Shown one piece after another: positions 48,959-57,516 of a DNA stretch of 64,000 bases. How positions within the stretch are numbered: position 1 is the stretch's first letter; every line of letters begins with the position of its first letter. This stretch comes from Ciceribacter thiooxidans. Its GTDB lineage: Bacteria; Pseudomonadota; Alphaproteobacteria; Rhizobiales; Rhizobiaceae. The position numbers and the translations under genes were made by a program. The stretch is from contig NZ_CP059896.1 of assembly GCF_014126615.1 (NCBI RefSeq), forward strand, positions 1 to 64,000, given 5' to 3'. The notes below the pieces were generated by a model, which was given only the letters and a program-made list of their open reading frames with translations, was not told the DNA's origin and did not search any database.

Positions 48959-50229
48959 ATGCAGCGGTCGGTCAATGGGCCCGTTGTTTTATTCCTTCAG
49001 GGCCCTCCTTCAGTTTTTTGGCGAGAACTGGCCGAAGCCTTCGAGCAGGCGGGTGTGCCGACACATCGCGTCAACTTTTCGCTCGGCGACCAAGTTTACT
49101 GGCTGAAGCGGGGGCAATCAACTATCGCCGTTCGTTGAAACACTGGCCCATTTTTCTCGAGAAACTAATCCGGCGGGAGAAGGTCACCGATATTCTCTAT
49201 TACGCGGACCAGTTGCCCTATCACGAGATTGCCTGCGAAATCGGGGCAAGGCTTGGTGTCCGTTGTCATGCGGTGGAGTTCGGCTATCTGCGACCGGACT
49301 GGATCACCCTCGAACGCGACGGAATGGGTCACCTCTCCCATTTCCCGAACGATCCCGTCGCGGTACGGGCGATCGCCAGCAAGGTCGGTACGCCAGATCT
49401 TCACGTTCTGTATCCGCATAGCTTCGGGCAGGAGGCATTCAACGAGGTCTTTTACAATCTGACGGCGTTTTTTGGTCGCGCGTTCTTCCCGCTTTACGTC
49501 GCTGACAAGTACTACTCGGCGCTGGTCGATTATTTGCCTTGGCTCGTGCGGTGGGTCCATCGCCCGCGTACTACACCGCCTGAGCTCTTCGAGAATGGTC
49601 ACGTGCCGTTTTTCATCGTCGCGCTTCAGCTGCAGAGCGATTATCAGATCCGCGCGAACTCGCCGTACGGTCATCTCGAGGAGATGCTGGACGAGGTCAT
49701 CGCTTCGTTCGCTGCACACGCCGCTGTCGGTCACGCCCTTGTCTTCAAGCAGCATCCGCTCGACAACGGGCTCGAACGTTGGGGCAAGAGGATCGCGCGC
49801 ATCGCCGAGAAATACGGTGTCTCCGAGAGGGTCATGTTCATCGAGCAGGGTAACCTGGATGCAATCCTGCGGCAGTCGTCCGGCACCGTCGTCGTCAACT
49901 CGACGGTTGGCATCCACAGCATCAGGAAATTGAAGCCGACGATTGCTCTCGGCTGTGCCGTTTATGACATCCCGGGACTGACACATCAGGGAAGTCTCGA
50001 CGCTTTCTGGACCAATCCCGAGCCGGTTGACGAACAGCTTCTCCATGACTTCATAGCGGCTTTGGCGGCGACAATTCAGGTCAAGGGAAGCTTCTACAAC
50101 AAAGAAGGCCGGCGTGCCGGCGTAGCCGAGGTCGTGGCGCGTGTGCTTGAGGCGCGGGTCAACGAGCCCGGCGCCTTTGTCGATCCGGCGCCTCGGATCG
50201 AATCGCCGAAAGCATCGTCACGGCGATAG
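48959..50229 (+). pseudogene. Second KpsS/LipB-like capsule gene, frameshifted near the 5' end
   Basis: A paralogue of the preceding gene, with matching motifs VLFLQGPPSVFWRELAEAF, NFSLGDQVYWLKRG, EFGYLRPDWITLE, ALQLQSDYQIRANSPY, FKQHPLDNGLERW and VVNSTVGIHSI. The first 53 or so codons from ATG 48959 are in one frame, which ends at a TGA by 49138. The rest is in another frame, resuming as AINYRRSLKHWPIFLEKL. The shift is at a run of five G (49110-49114); one extra G would give a 423-residue protein close to the paralogue's 432. Apart from that it looks intact, so a sequence error or a very recent mutation is likely. Position and divergence suggest it acts in the same capsule pathway. Confidence 0.83.
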
Positions 50230-50285
50230 CCTTAGATTGGACGAGCCGACCATAACCCCGCAGCTGGTGCTGGAATGCAACAAAA

Positions 50286-50314
50286 AACCCGCTGGCAATG
50301 CCAGCGGGTTTTCT
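50286..50314. terminator. Bidirectional terminator
   Basis: A ten-base stem (50286-50295 with 50301-50310) around CAATG has A residues before and T residues after it. It lies between the converging capsule-like and Bax-inhibitor-like genes. Confidence 0.88.
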
Positions 50315-50337
50315 TATGCGTTAGGTCTGCGCTGACA

Positions 50338-51078
50338 CTATTCGCGGTTACCGAGGAAGCGCAGCAGGAACAGGAAGAGATTGATGAAGTCGAGGTAGAG
50401 CTGCAGCGCGCCCATGATCGCCTTGCGGCCGGCACTGTCGCTGCTGTCGGCTTCATAGTAGGATTCCTTGATCCGCTGGGTATCCCAGGCGGTGAGCCCT
50501 GCGAAGATCAGGACCCCGATGACCGAGATCGCGAAGTCGAGCGCCGACGAAGCCAAGAACAGGTTCACGAGGCTCGCGATGATAAGACCGAACAGGCCCA
50601 TGATCAGGAACGACCCCATGGCCGAGAGATTACGCTTCGTCGTATAGCCGTAGAGCGAGAGGGCACCGAAGGATGCTGCCGTCACGAAGAAGGTCTGCAC
50701 GATGCTCTGCCCGGTGTAGATCAGGAAGATCGAGGACAGCGACAGACCCATGAGGGCGGCGTAAATCCAGAAGGTAAGCTGCGCCGCGGCGACACTCATT
50801 GTGTGGATGCGGAAGCTCAGGAAGAAGACAAGCGCCACCGGTGCGAAGATGACAACCCACTTCAGTCCGCTGACATAGATCGCCTGACCGAATGCGGTCA
50901 GCTGACCGTTGTCCACGGCAAGATTGAAGCTCAGATATGCTGCAACTCCCGTGATCGCCAGACCGAGTGCCATCAGGTTGTAGACCTTCAGCATGTAGGC
51001 GCGAAGGCCTTCGTCGATCATCGTGGCCGATTGAGCATTGCCGCTCGTCCGGCTTTGGTAGTTACGAAGTTCAGCCAT
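50338..51078 (-). CDS. Bax inhibitor-1 (YccA/TMBIM)-family membrane protein
   Basis: A 246-residue inner-membrane protein with seven hydrophobic segments. The N-terminus is short and cytoplasmic (MAELRNYQSRTSG). The family region includes RAYMLKVYNLMALGLAITG, and the C-terminal helices contain GLTAWDTQRIKESY with the conserved aspartate implicated in proton or calcium flux in BI-1 proteins. It ends FINLFLFLLRFLGNRE, as usual. AGAGGAAAC precedes the ATG. Bacterial members such as YccA modulate FtsH and some leak calcium; the role here is inferred only from family. Transcribed alone. Confidence 0.94.
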   Translation of the reverse strand: MAELRNYQSRTSGNAQSATMIDEGLRAYMLKVYNLMALGLAITGVAAYLSFNLAVDNGQLTAFGQAIYVSGLKWVVIFAPVALVFFLSFRIHTMSVAAAQLTFWIYAALMGLSLSSIFLIYTGQSIVQTFFVTAASFGALSLYGYTTKRNLSAMGSFLIMGLFGLIIASLVNLFLASSALDFAISVIGVLIFAGLTAWDTQRIKESYYEADSSDSAGRKAIMGALQLYLDFINLFLFLLRFLGNRE

Positions 51079-51254
51079 AGTTTCCTCTTTTCAAGCTTCG
51101 GAATGGTTACGGTGTCGGGTCATGATCCCGAGGCGCCGCTGCGAAGCTCAGCATGCCTGTGGTCAATATGAGGTTTTCCGGGCTTTGCTACAAGAGCAAG
51201 CGCTTTCAAAAAAAACGGGAGCATCATTCGCCGGTCATGCCGCGAAGGAGGCTT

Positions 51255-53801
51255 TCAGAGTTCTCTCAGAACGGGAGCGGCCTTCTGTCCGAGTACCCGC
51301 CAAGTTCCCGCGAGCCCGACGCCGACCGTAATCAGGAGCGAAAGCGCCAGCGTTGTCAACGCCACCGCAGGAAGGAACGACGATGGTAGATTCATAATCC
51401 GCGCGGTTACGTACCAGGCCGCCGCGCCTCCGCCCACGAGTGCGAAGGCAGCCGTGGTGGCGCCGAGGAGGAGGTATTCGTAGGTAAAGGCGCGGATCAA
51501 CAGCCCTCGCGTCGCGCCGAGAGTCTTCAAGATGACGGCGTCGTGGGTTCGTGCGCGGTTTCCGGCAGCCAAGGCTCCCGATAGAACCAGGACCGATGTG
51601 ATGAGCGCAATTCCGGCTGCTGCCCGGATCGCAGTCGCCAGTTGCCCGACCAGTCGTTCGACGACGTCTAATGCGTCTTTGACCCTGACGCTCGTGATGG
51701 TCGGATACGCGCGCGTGACCGACTTCAGGACAGCTGCCTCCTCCGCACTCGTTGCATTAGGCAGTGTAAGTGTCGCCAACCACGTGTGTGGCGCACCGGC
51801 AAAGGTGTTCGGAGAGAAGATCATCACGAAGTTGATCGATAGCGACTCCCAGTCGACTTCGCGGAAATTGGCGATCTTGGCCGTGATGCTTCGTCCAAGG
51901 ACATTGACCGTTACCGTATCTCCGACCTTCAGCCCAAGCTGGGCCGCCTCCTCGGCCGAGAATGAGACCAAGGGCTCGCCGGTATAGTTCGCCGGCCACC
52001 ATTCGCCGGCGGTCACTTGTGCATTGCGGGGCAACGTCTCTGCGTAGGTGATGCCGCGGTCGCCGCGAAGCACCCAGCGTCCGGCCGGTGGTACTTCCAT
52101 TTTCGATACATCTGTGCCGTTGAAGGCGAGAATTCGGCCACGCAACATCGGTACTTCTTCGATCTGGCCTGCAGGAGAGCGAGCGGCGAGAAGGCTGCGG
52201 AAGCCGTCCAGTTCCGTCTTCTGGATATCGACGAAGAAGAAGTTCGGCGCCCGTTCGGGGAGGCTGCTGGTCAGTTCTCGTCGCAGGTTGCCGTCGACCA
52301 GTGCAAGGGCGACGAGGAGCGTGAGACCCAATCCGAGAGACAGGACCACGGAAGGTGTAAGGGCACCCGGGCGGTAGATATTGCCGATTGCCAGACGCAT
52401 GGCTGCTGATGCCGGACGAGGGGCGCGTCGCGCCACGAGTGCGATCAGGAATGCGACGAAGCGCAGGACGATGAAGCCGACCGCCATCGAAACCAGAAAG
52501 AGAGTTGCGATCCAGCGATCGTCCGAGACACCGATTGCCAACACCGCAAGCGTGATGAACAGGAATGCGGCCGCGAGGATGTAGGTACGCGAGGGCCAGC
52601 CGCCGGCCTCCAGGCCCTGTTCCCGAAAGAGAGCGGTTGCCGGTATCTCGCGGACGTGACCCAGAGGCAGTATCGAGAAGGCAAACGTGACAAGCGCACC
52701 GAACAGTGACGCAAGCACGAGTGCACCTGGATAGAGCGTGGGCACAAGGGGAATCGGAAGTATCTGCGCCAGGTATTGTGCGGCAATGATCGGCGCTACG
52801 ATGCCGACGACGAGCCCGCCTGCGATGCCGAAGGCCGCGATGATGGCGATCTGGATGAAATACACTAACACGACCACAGTCGCCGGCGCCCCTAGACACT
52901 TCAAGGTGGCGATCACCACGCGCTTGCTGTCGAGAAATGCGCGAACGGCATTCGCCACGCCAACACCTCCGACGATCAGTGCGGTGAGGCCGACGAGCGT
53001 GAGGAACTGTGAAAATCGCGCGATATTCTCGCTCAATGCCGGCGCGGCGCGGTCGCTCGTGCGGATCGACCAGCCGGCGTTCGGCAGAGTCTTCTGGGCC
53101 TTTTCGCGTAGATCCGCGGGAGAGAGTTGCGGATCGTGGAACCGTACCTTGTAGGCGTGTTCGACCAGGCTGCCGGTCTCGACGAGACCGGAGGCCTGGA
53201 GACCGTCGAGGCTTGTCAGCAGACGGGGTGCAAATCCCATCCCGTCAGAAATAGCATCCGGTTCGCTTGCGATCGTACCTGCGATATGGAAGCGAGCTTT
53301 TCCGACCAGAAGCTCGTCGCCGACCGTGAGGCCAAGGCGCTCGAGCAGAAGGGGTGCTGCCAGCGCTCCGAAGATGTCATCCTTCTTCGTGAGCGCTTCG
53401 GCAAGAGGCATCGGCGGTTCGGATGCAAACGCGCCATAGAGCGGATAGAGCTGATCGACGGCCTTCACTTCGACCAGCGACTGGTCAGAGCCATCCGGCA
53501 GGCGGGCCATCGAGCGCAGGGCTGTCGACACCGCAACCGTCCCGAGCCCGTCCAGAAAACGTCGCTCCTCCGGTGTGGCTTCCCGGTTGTTTAGTTCGAA
53601 GCGCGCGTCGCCGGCAAGCAGCTCCCGGCCCTGAGACGCAATGGCTTCCGTAATCGCGGTGGAGACGGAATTGACGGCCGCGATCGCCCCCGTACCCAGC
53701 GCGATGCAGGCTAGAAAGATGTAGAACCCGCGCAGCCCGCCGCGCAACTCCCGCACTGCTATTCTGAAGGCGACGCGAAGGCGCGGAAGAAAGGCTTTCA
53801 T
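51255..53801 (-). CDS. ABC transporter permease, FtsX/MacB type (YbbP-like)
   Basis: An 848-residue membrane subunit with about ten helices: one after the N-terminus (GFYIFLACIALGTGAIAAVN), clusters near residues 260-500, and a last set from about 720. Two large periplasmic domains of the MacB/FtsX type lie between them. The duplicated FtsX arrangement matches YbbP, whose gene neighbours ybbA and tesA in E. coli as here. Such systems use ATP for mechanical work or extraction from the inner membrane rather than simple transport. The start overlaps the ATPase stop by four bases. Bases 51079-51254 between it and the Bax-inhibitor gene hold no supported feature. Confidence 0.92.
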   Translation of the reverse strand: MKAFLPRLRVAFRIAVRELRGGLRGFYIFLACIALGTGAIAAVNSVSTAITEAIASQGRELLAGDARFELNNREATPEERRFLDGLGTVAVSTALRSMARLPDGSDQSLVEVKAVDQLYPLYGAFASEPPMPLAEALTKKDDIFGALAAPLLLERLGLTVGDELLVGKARFHIAGTIASEPDAISDGMGFAPRLLTSLDGLQASGLVETGSLVEHAYKVRFHDPQLSPADLREKAQKTLPNAGWSIRTSDRAAPALSENIARFSQFLTLVGLTALIVGGVGVANAVRAFLDSKRVVIATLKCLGAPATVVVLVYFIQIAIIAAFGIAGGLVVGIVAPIIAAQYLAQILPIPLVPTLYPGALVLASLFGALVTFAFSILPLGHVREIPATALFREQGLEAGGWPSRTYILAAAFLFITLAVLAIGVSDDRWIATLFLVSMAVGFIVLRFVAFLIALVARRAPRPASAAMRLAIGNIYRPGALTPSVVLSLGLGLTLLVALALVDGNLRRELTSSLPERAPNFFFVDIQKTELDGFRSLLAARSPAGQIEEVPMLRGRILAFNGTDVSKMEVPPAGRWVLRGDRGITYAETLPRNAQVTAGEWWPANYTGEPLVSFSAEEAAQLGLKVGDTVTVNVLGRSITAKIANFREVDWESLSINFVMIFSPNTFAGAPHTWLATLTLPNATSAEEAAVLKSVTRAYPTITSVRVKDALDVVERLVGQLATAIRAAAGIALITSVLVLSGALAAGNRARTHDAVILKTLGATRGLLIRAFTYEYLLLGATTAAFALVGGGAAAWYVTARIMNLPSSFLPAVALTTLALSLLITVGVGLAGTWRVLGQKAAPVLREL

Positions 53802-54511
53802 GCCGGCAGTCGCGCTTCATGTCGTTCGCTTTGCCGGCGGTCTTCGACAATCGTACCCGACATGACCTTTACCTGCCGCGAGCAACGTGCGGCCAGCAGC
53901 GGGTCGTGTGTGACCAGCAGCAACGTCATGGCGCGCTCTGTTTGCTTCGCGAAGAGGAGATCGGCAATCTGGCGTCCGGTTTCCGTATCGAGGTTGCCTG
54001 TCGGCTCGTCCGCGATCAGTACGGCGGGAGAAGGCGCCAGCGCTCGCGCGATGGCGACACGCTGCTGTTCTCCGCCTGAAAGCTGTCCGGGGTAGTGACT
54101 CAGCCGTTCACCAAGCCCGACCGCCTGAAGCTCACGCCGGGCTATCTCGAAGGCGTTACGGACGTTGGCGAGTTCGAGTGGCACCGCGACGTTTTCGAGC
54201 GCCGTCATGTTGGCGATCAAATGGAACGATTGAAAGACGATGCCGATGTTGCGGCCGCGGAAGTCCGCCAGCGCATCCTCGTTCAAATCGTGCAGTGCCG
54301 CACCATTGATGATTATCTCCCCTTTATCGAGCCGCTCGAGACCGGCGAGAACCATGAGGAGCGTCGATTTTCCCGATCCGGACGGGCCGACGATACCCAC
54401 TGCCTCACCGCGGTCGATGGCGAGATCGATGCCCTTCAGGACGTGAACCGCGGCGGCGGCGTTCCCGAGCGTCAGATCGGCCTTCTTCACTTCAATGATT
54501 GTTTTCCCCAC
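53798..54511 (-). CDS. ABC transporter ATP-binding protein (YbbA/LolD type)
   Basis: A 237-residue nucleotide-binding subunit. Walker A is GPSGSGKST, the Q-loop is in VFQSFHLIANMTALENV, the signature is LSGGEQQRVAIARAL, and Walker B is VLIADEPTGNLD, with the H-loop in LLVTHDPLLAA. The NLD and ANMTALENV features are typical of the LolD/MacB/YbbA group. The start is a GTG at 54511; a longer frame to 54757 runs back through the tesA promoter and into its 5' end. It is translated first and coupled to the permease. Together with tesA it forms a conserved divergent trio. Confidence 0.93.
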   Translation of the reverse strand: MGKTIIEVKKADLTLGNAAAAVHVLKGIDLAIDRGEAVGIVGPSGSGKSTLLMVLAGLERLDKGEIIINGAALHDLNEDALADFRGRNIGIVFQSFHLIANMTALENVAVPLELANVRNAFEIARRELQAVGLGERLSHYPGQLSGGEQQRVAIARALAPSPAVLIADEPTGNLDTETGRQIADLLFAKQTERAMTLLLVTHDPLLAARCSRQVKVMSGTIVEDRRQSERHEARLPA

Positions 54512-54595
54512 GCGCGCTCGCCCTATATGTTGAGTATCGCCTGCAGGATCGGTCTGCCGTCTGCCGCGGGCTCTGGTCAATTTAGGGAAGGCAAT

Positions 54596-55246
54596 ATGAG
54601 ATTTAAAGCAGCAATCCCCCTTTTTGCGGCGCTGGTATTTGCTGCTTTGCTGGTTGGTCCGCTCAAGGCGGAGGACAGGACGCTGCAGATCGTCGGCTTT
54701 GGCGACAGCCTCATGGCCGGTTACCAGCTGCCTCCGGAGGACGCGCTTCCTGTACATCTCGAAAGAGCGCTAATCGCCGCCGGCCGGAAAGTCGTCCTTA
54801 CGAACGCAGGGGTCTCCGGCGACACATCTGCCGCCGGGTTGGCACGAGTGGATTGGTCCGTCCCCGATGGCACTGACGGGGTCATACTCGAACTCGGCGC
54901 GAACGACGCCTTGCGCGGCGTAGCACCGGAGGAGACCGAGAGAAATCTCGAGGAAATCATCAAGCGATTGCGCGGCAGAGGCATAGACGTTCTTCTCGTC
55001 GGCATGATGGCGCCGCCTAACATGGGGACGGATTACCGGGACCGATTCAATCCGATCTACAAGCGGTTGGCCGACAAATACGGACTTGAGTTCTATCCCT
55101 TCATCCTTGACGGCGTTGTCACCGAGGCCAATCTGAAGATCGACGACGGTATGCACCCCAATGCGAAAGGGATTGCCGTCATCACCCAGCGGATGCTGCC
55201 GGTCGTGGAGCGCTTTCTCGACCGCATTTCCTCCGCCACAAATTAG
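54596..55246 (+). CDS. tesA: Arylesterase / SGNH thioesterase-lysophospholipase TesA
   Basis: A 216-residue periplasmic SGNH hydrolase acting on acyl esters, acyl-CoA or lysophospholipids. A signal peptide (about residues 1-24, ending GPLKAED) is followed by block I IVGFGDSLMAGYQL with the nucleophilic serine. Block II glycine (AGVSGDTSAAGL), block III asparagine (LELGANDALRG) and block V DDGMHPNAKG with the catalytic aspartate-histidine pair complete the set. AGGGA lies before ATG 54596. It is divergent from the YbbA/YbbP-like ABC genes over 84 bases, a pairing kept in distant Proteobacteria, which suggests a joint role in envelope lipid handling. Confidence 0.94.
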   Translation: MRFKAAIPLFAALVFAALLVGPLKAEDRTLQIVGFGDSLMAGYQLPPEDALPVHLERALIAAGRKVVLTNAGVSGDTSAAGLARVDWSVPDGTDGVILELGANDALRGVAPEETERNLEEIIKRLRGRGIDVLLVGMMAPPNMGTDYRDRFNPIYKRLADKYGLEFYPFILDGVVTEANLKIDDGMHPNAKGIAVITQRMLPVVERFLDRISSATN

Positions 55247-55312
55247 GGGGTTGCGCGGATCGGCGTTGCGTGATTCGCTATTCTTATCTGCAAGAGATTC
55301 GGGGAGCTCGCC

Positions 55313-55906
55313 ATGCCGAGATTGTTCACTGCCCTCGAAATTCCGCGTAATGCGGCTCTCAGTCTTTCCCTGTTGCGTGGCGGACTTCCCGGAGCTCGCT
55401 GGATCGACGTGGAGAACTACCACATCACCTTGCGTTTCATCGGCGATGTCGACGGAAGGACGGCTGACGAGATCGTCGACCGTTTGGACCGGATCGATCG
55501 CCCCGAATTTCTCCTTAGTTTGAGCGGCATCGGTTCCTTCGGTTCGAAGAAGCCGCATTCGGTCTGGGCTGGCGTTTCGCCGGCGCCGGAAATGTACGCG
55601 CTTCAGGCCGAAATCGAGCGCATCTGCCAGCGTATCGGCCTGCCGCCGGACCCCAGAAAGTTCAGCCCGCACGTGACGCTGGCGCGGCTCAAGTCCTCAA
55701 GGGTCGACGACGTCGTCCGCTATCTTTCCGGGCGGGGTGATTTCCACACCGGACCCTTCCTCGTTCCGCGCTTTGTTCTCCTCTCGTCGAAAGAATCGGT
55801 CGGAGGCGGACCTTACCTCACCGAGGAGGTGTTTCCGCTTCACGAGGCGCGTCCGGCTGCAAGTTTTGCGAGCAGGGACGCGCAGTCGGCGAAGAGCATG
55901 CTGTAA
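55313..55906 (+). CDS. thpR: RNA 2',3'-cyclic phosphodiesterase (LigT/2H family)
   Basis: A 197-residue 2H phosphoesterase that opens 2',3'-cyclic phosphate ends of RNA, and in vitro can join tRNA halves. Both catalytic HxT motifs are present: YHITLRFIG (histidine 37, threonine 39) and FSPHVTLARLK (histidine 120, threonine 122). The protein opens with the family-typical PRLFTALEIP. GGGGAG lies just before the ATG. It stands 66 bases after tesA in the same direction and may be cotranscribed, with no obvious functional tie. Confidence 0.94.
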   Translation: MPRLFTALEIPRNAALSLSLLRGGLPGARWIDVENYHITLRFIGDVDGRTADEIVDRLDRIDRPEFLLSLSGIGSFGSKKPHSVWAGVSPAPEMYALQAEIERICQRIGLPPDPRKFSPHVTLARLKSSRVDDVVRYLSGRGDFHTGPFLVPRFVLLSSKESVGGGPYLTEEVFPLHEARPAASFASRDAQSAKSML

Positions 55907-56082
55907 GCTTGTTGGAGGCTATCTTGTTCGCCGTCTGGGCGGGGTCAATGACGAGCGTGACCGGTTTTTTTGCCGTCTATCCTGGCGCCGGATCGCCGAT
56001 GGCAGGTGTTAGGAGACCATAGCGAGGGGAATTGAATTCCGCGTCCGTTTTCCCATATCGTTGCAGAATGTGAGGACGAACC

Positions 56083-56469
56083 ATGGATGAGATCAAGTTC
56101 GGCGACATACTGCTGCCCGGGGACGAAGGCACCCAGGAGCGACAGGAGAGGACCGTTCGGGCAAGGTTCTGGCCGACGATGCGTAAGGCCATGCGTCAGT
56201 TGCCGTTCGGGCGCGATGTCGTTGCCGCATACTACTGCGCGACCGATAGACAGACGCCGTTGCGCGTGCGCGGCATACTGCTTGCGGCGCTCGGGTATTT
56301 CGTACTTCCTTTCGATACGGTTCCCGACATGCTGGCAGTCGTTGGCTTCACCGACGACATTGCTGTATTGACGACGGCGTTTGCGCTGATAAGCAGTCAC
56401 ATCCGGGAGCAGCATTACGAAGCGGCAGATCGCGCGCTCGCCGACGAACCGGGCGTTGCCGCCGGGTGA
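56083..56469 (+). CDS. DUF1232 (YkvA-like) membrane protein
   Basis: A 128-residue protein. The DUF1232 core, LLAALGYFVLPFDTVPDM then LAVVGFTDDIAVL (about residues 68-98), contains the conserved proline-aspartate hairpin and a likely membrane insertion. The rest is soluble and charged. GAGG lies eight bases before the ATG. Function of the family is unknown; homologues occur widely in bacteria and plants. A small hairpin (56471-56490, ACCCGA/TCGGGT) follows the stop but lacks a T tract. Confidence 0.88.
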   Translation: MDEIKFGDILLPGDEGTQERQERTVRARFWPTMRKAMRQLPFGRDVVAAYYCATDRQTPLRVRGILLAALGYFVLPFDTVPDMLAVVGFTDDIAVLTTAFALISSHIREQHYEAADRALADEPGVAAG

Positions 56470-56754
56470 TGACCCGAGCAACGGTCGGGTGCCGATGCCC
56501 ATGTTGCAGACCGGCAAGGACAAACTCTCGCCGGATTTGTTCTGTTCTGATCAGGCTGCTGGGGTAGTGCGCACCGTCAGATGACGTCGGCGATCAAAAA
56601 TCGGTCTGATCGGCTGAAATGCTGCCTTCGGCGACGAGATCGAATGCCTTGTTGACGGTTTGGTAACCTAAATTAAGTCAAACTGAATCAGGTTTTGAGA
56701 AGGTGGCTCGACGCGCGGTCGGGCCTTGGACGGAAACGTAAGCGGCAGGACAAC

Positions 56755-57258
56755 ATGTTTGTAAGACGTATCGCAACCGCATTGGCAATTGTGCTGGCAG
56801 GCTACGGGACAGCTATCGCTCAGGCGCCGACCCGCATCGAGCAATTCAAGGCATGGGGCGCGTATTCCTACAAGTCTAACGGCGGAACGGTATGCTACGT
56901 GCTTTCGGTTCCGACTGCAAAAGAACCCGCCGCCGTTGATCACGGCGACATATTCTTCATCGTTTCGCAGCGTCCCGGCCAGAACATCTCCTACGAGCCG
57001 CAGGCGATGATGGGCTACAAGCTGAAGGACGGGTCGAAGGTGAATGTCACCATCGACAACAAGAACTTCGTGATGTTCACCAAGGACAAGGCGGCCTGGG
57101 TCGAGAATGCGGCGGAGGAACCCGCCCTGGTCGCGGCGATGAAGGGCGGTGCGTCCATGACCGTCAAGGCGACATCCGCCCGCGGCACGCCGACGTCCTA
57201 CACCTATTCCCTCTCCGGTATCTCTGCAGCTCTCAGCAAGATTGAAACCTGCAAGTAA
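56755..57258 (+). CDS. Invasion-associated locus B (IalB)-family periplasmic protein
   Basis: A 167-residue exported protein with a signal peptide (about residues 1-23, ending GTAIAQA). The mature part has the IalB pattern FKAWGAYSYKSNGGTVCYVL, ISQRPGQN-like and YEPQAMMGYKLKDGSKV segments, and a C-terminal cysteine (IETCK) that probably pairs with the one near residue 45. ATG 56755 begins the hydrophobic signal; a frame from 56695 would place 20 charged residues before it. IalB was named in Bartonella for entry into red cells, but members are universal in Rhizobiales and the function here is open. A terminator-like hairpin follows. Confidence 0.9.
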   Translation: MFVRRIATALAIVLAGYGTAIAQAPTRIEQFKAWGAYSYKSNGGTVCYVLSVPTAKEPAAVDHGDIFFIVSQRPGQNISYEPQAMMGYKLKDGSKVNVTIDNKNFVMFTKDKAAWVENAAEEPALVAAMKGGASMTVKATSARGTPTSYTYSLSGISAALSKIETCK

Positions 57259-57289
57259 TTCGGCGTGGGCCGCATACGACTGTATATAG

Positions 57290-57324
57290 ATGACGGGCAG
57301 CATCTTGCTGGCCCGTCATTTGGT
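57290..57324 (+). terminator. Terminator after the IalB-like gene
   Basis: An eight-base stem (57291-57298 with 57311-57318), extended by AGCA/TGCT after a one-base bulge, is followed by a short T-rich stretch. Confidence 0.65.
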
Positions 57325-57516
57325 GTTTCCGGATATCGTCGACGCTGCAATACATTCCGGATGACGTCGTCCCTGTTTGATGGTAATGGGCGGCCAGGAA
57401 ACCTATATGGTCCGCATTAAACCCAATTCCCCAGTGGAACTCGATAGTAACTAGACGACCGGCACACCCGTAACGACAGGATCGCGGGTAAGGCATGGTG
57501 CGTGAGGCGAAACAGT

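Noticed and set aside
54095..54595. 167-codon extension of the tesA frame
   Set aside because: It lies opposite the ABC ATPase gene and would bury the tesA signal peptide in the middle of a protein.
56680..56700. Possible CtrA-like box (TTAA, seven bases, TGAA) with a nearby GANTC site before the IalB-like gene
   Set aside because: One mismatch in a short AT-rich motif, and no cell-cycle gene nearby; too likely by chance.
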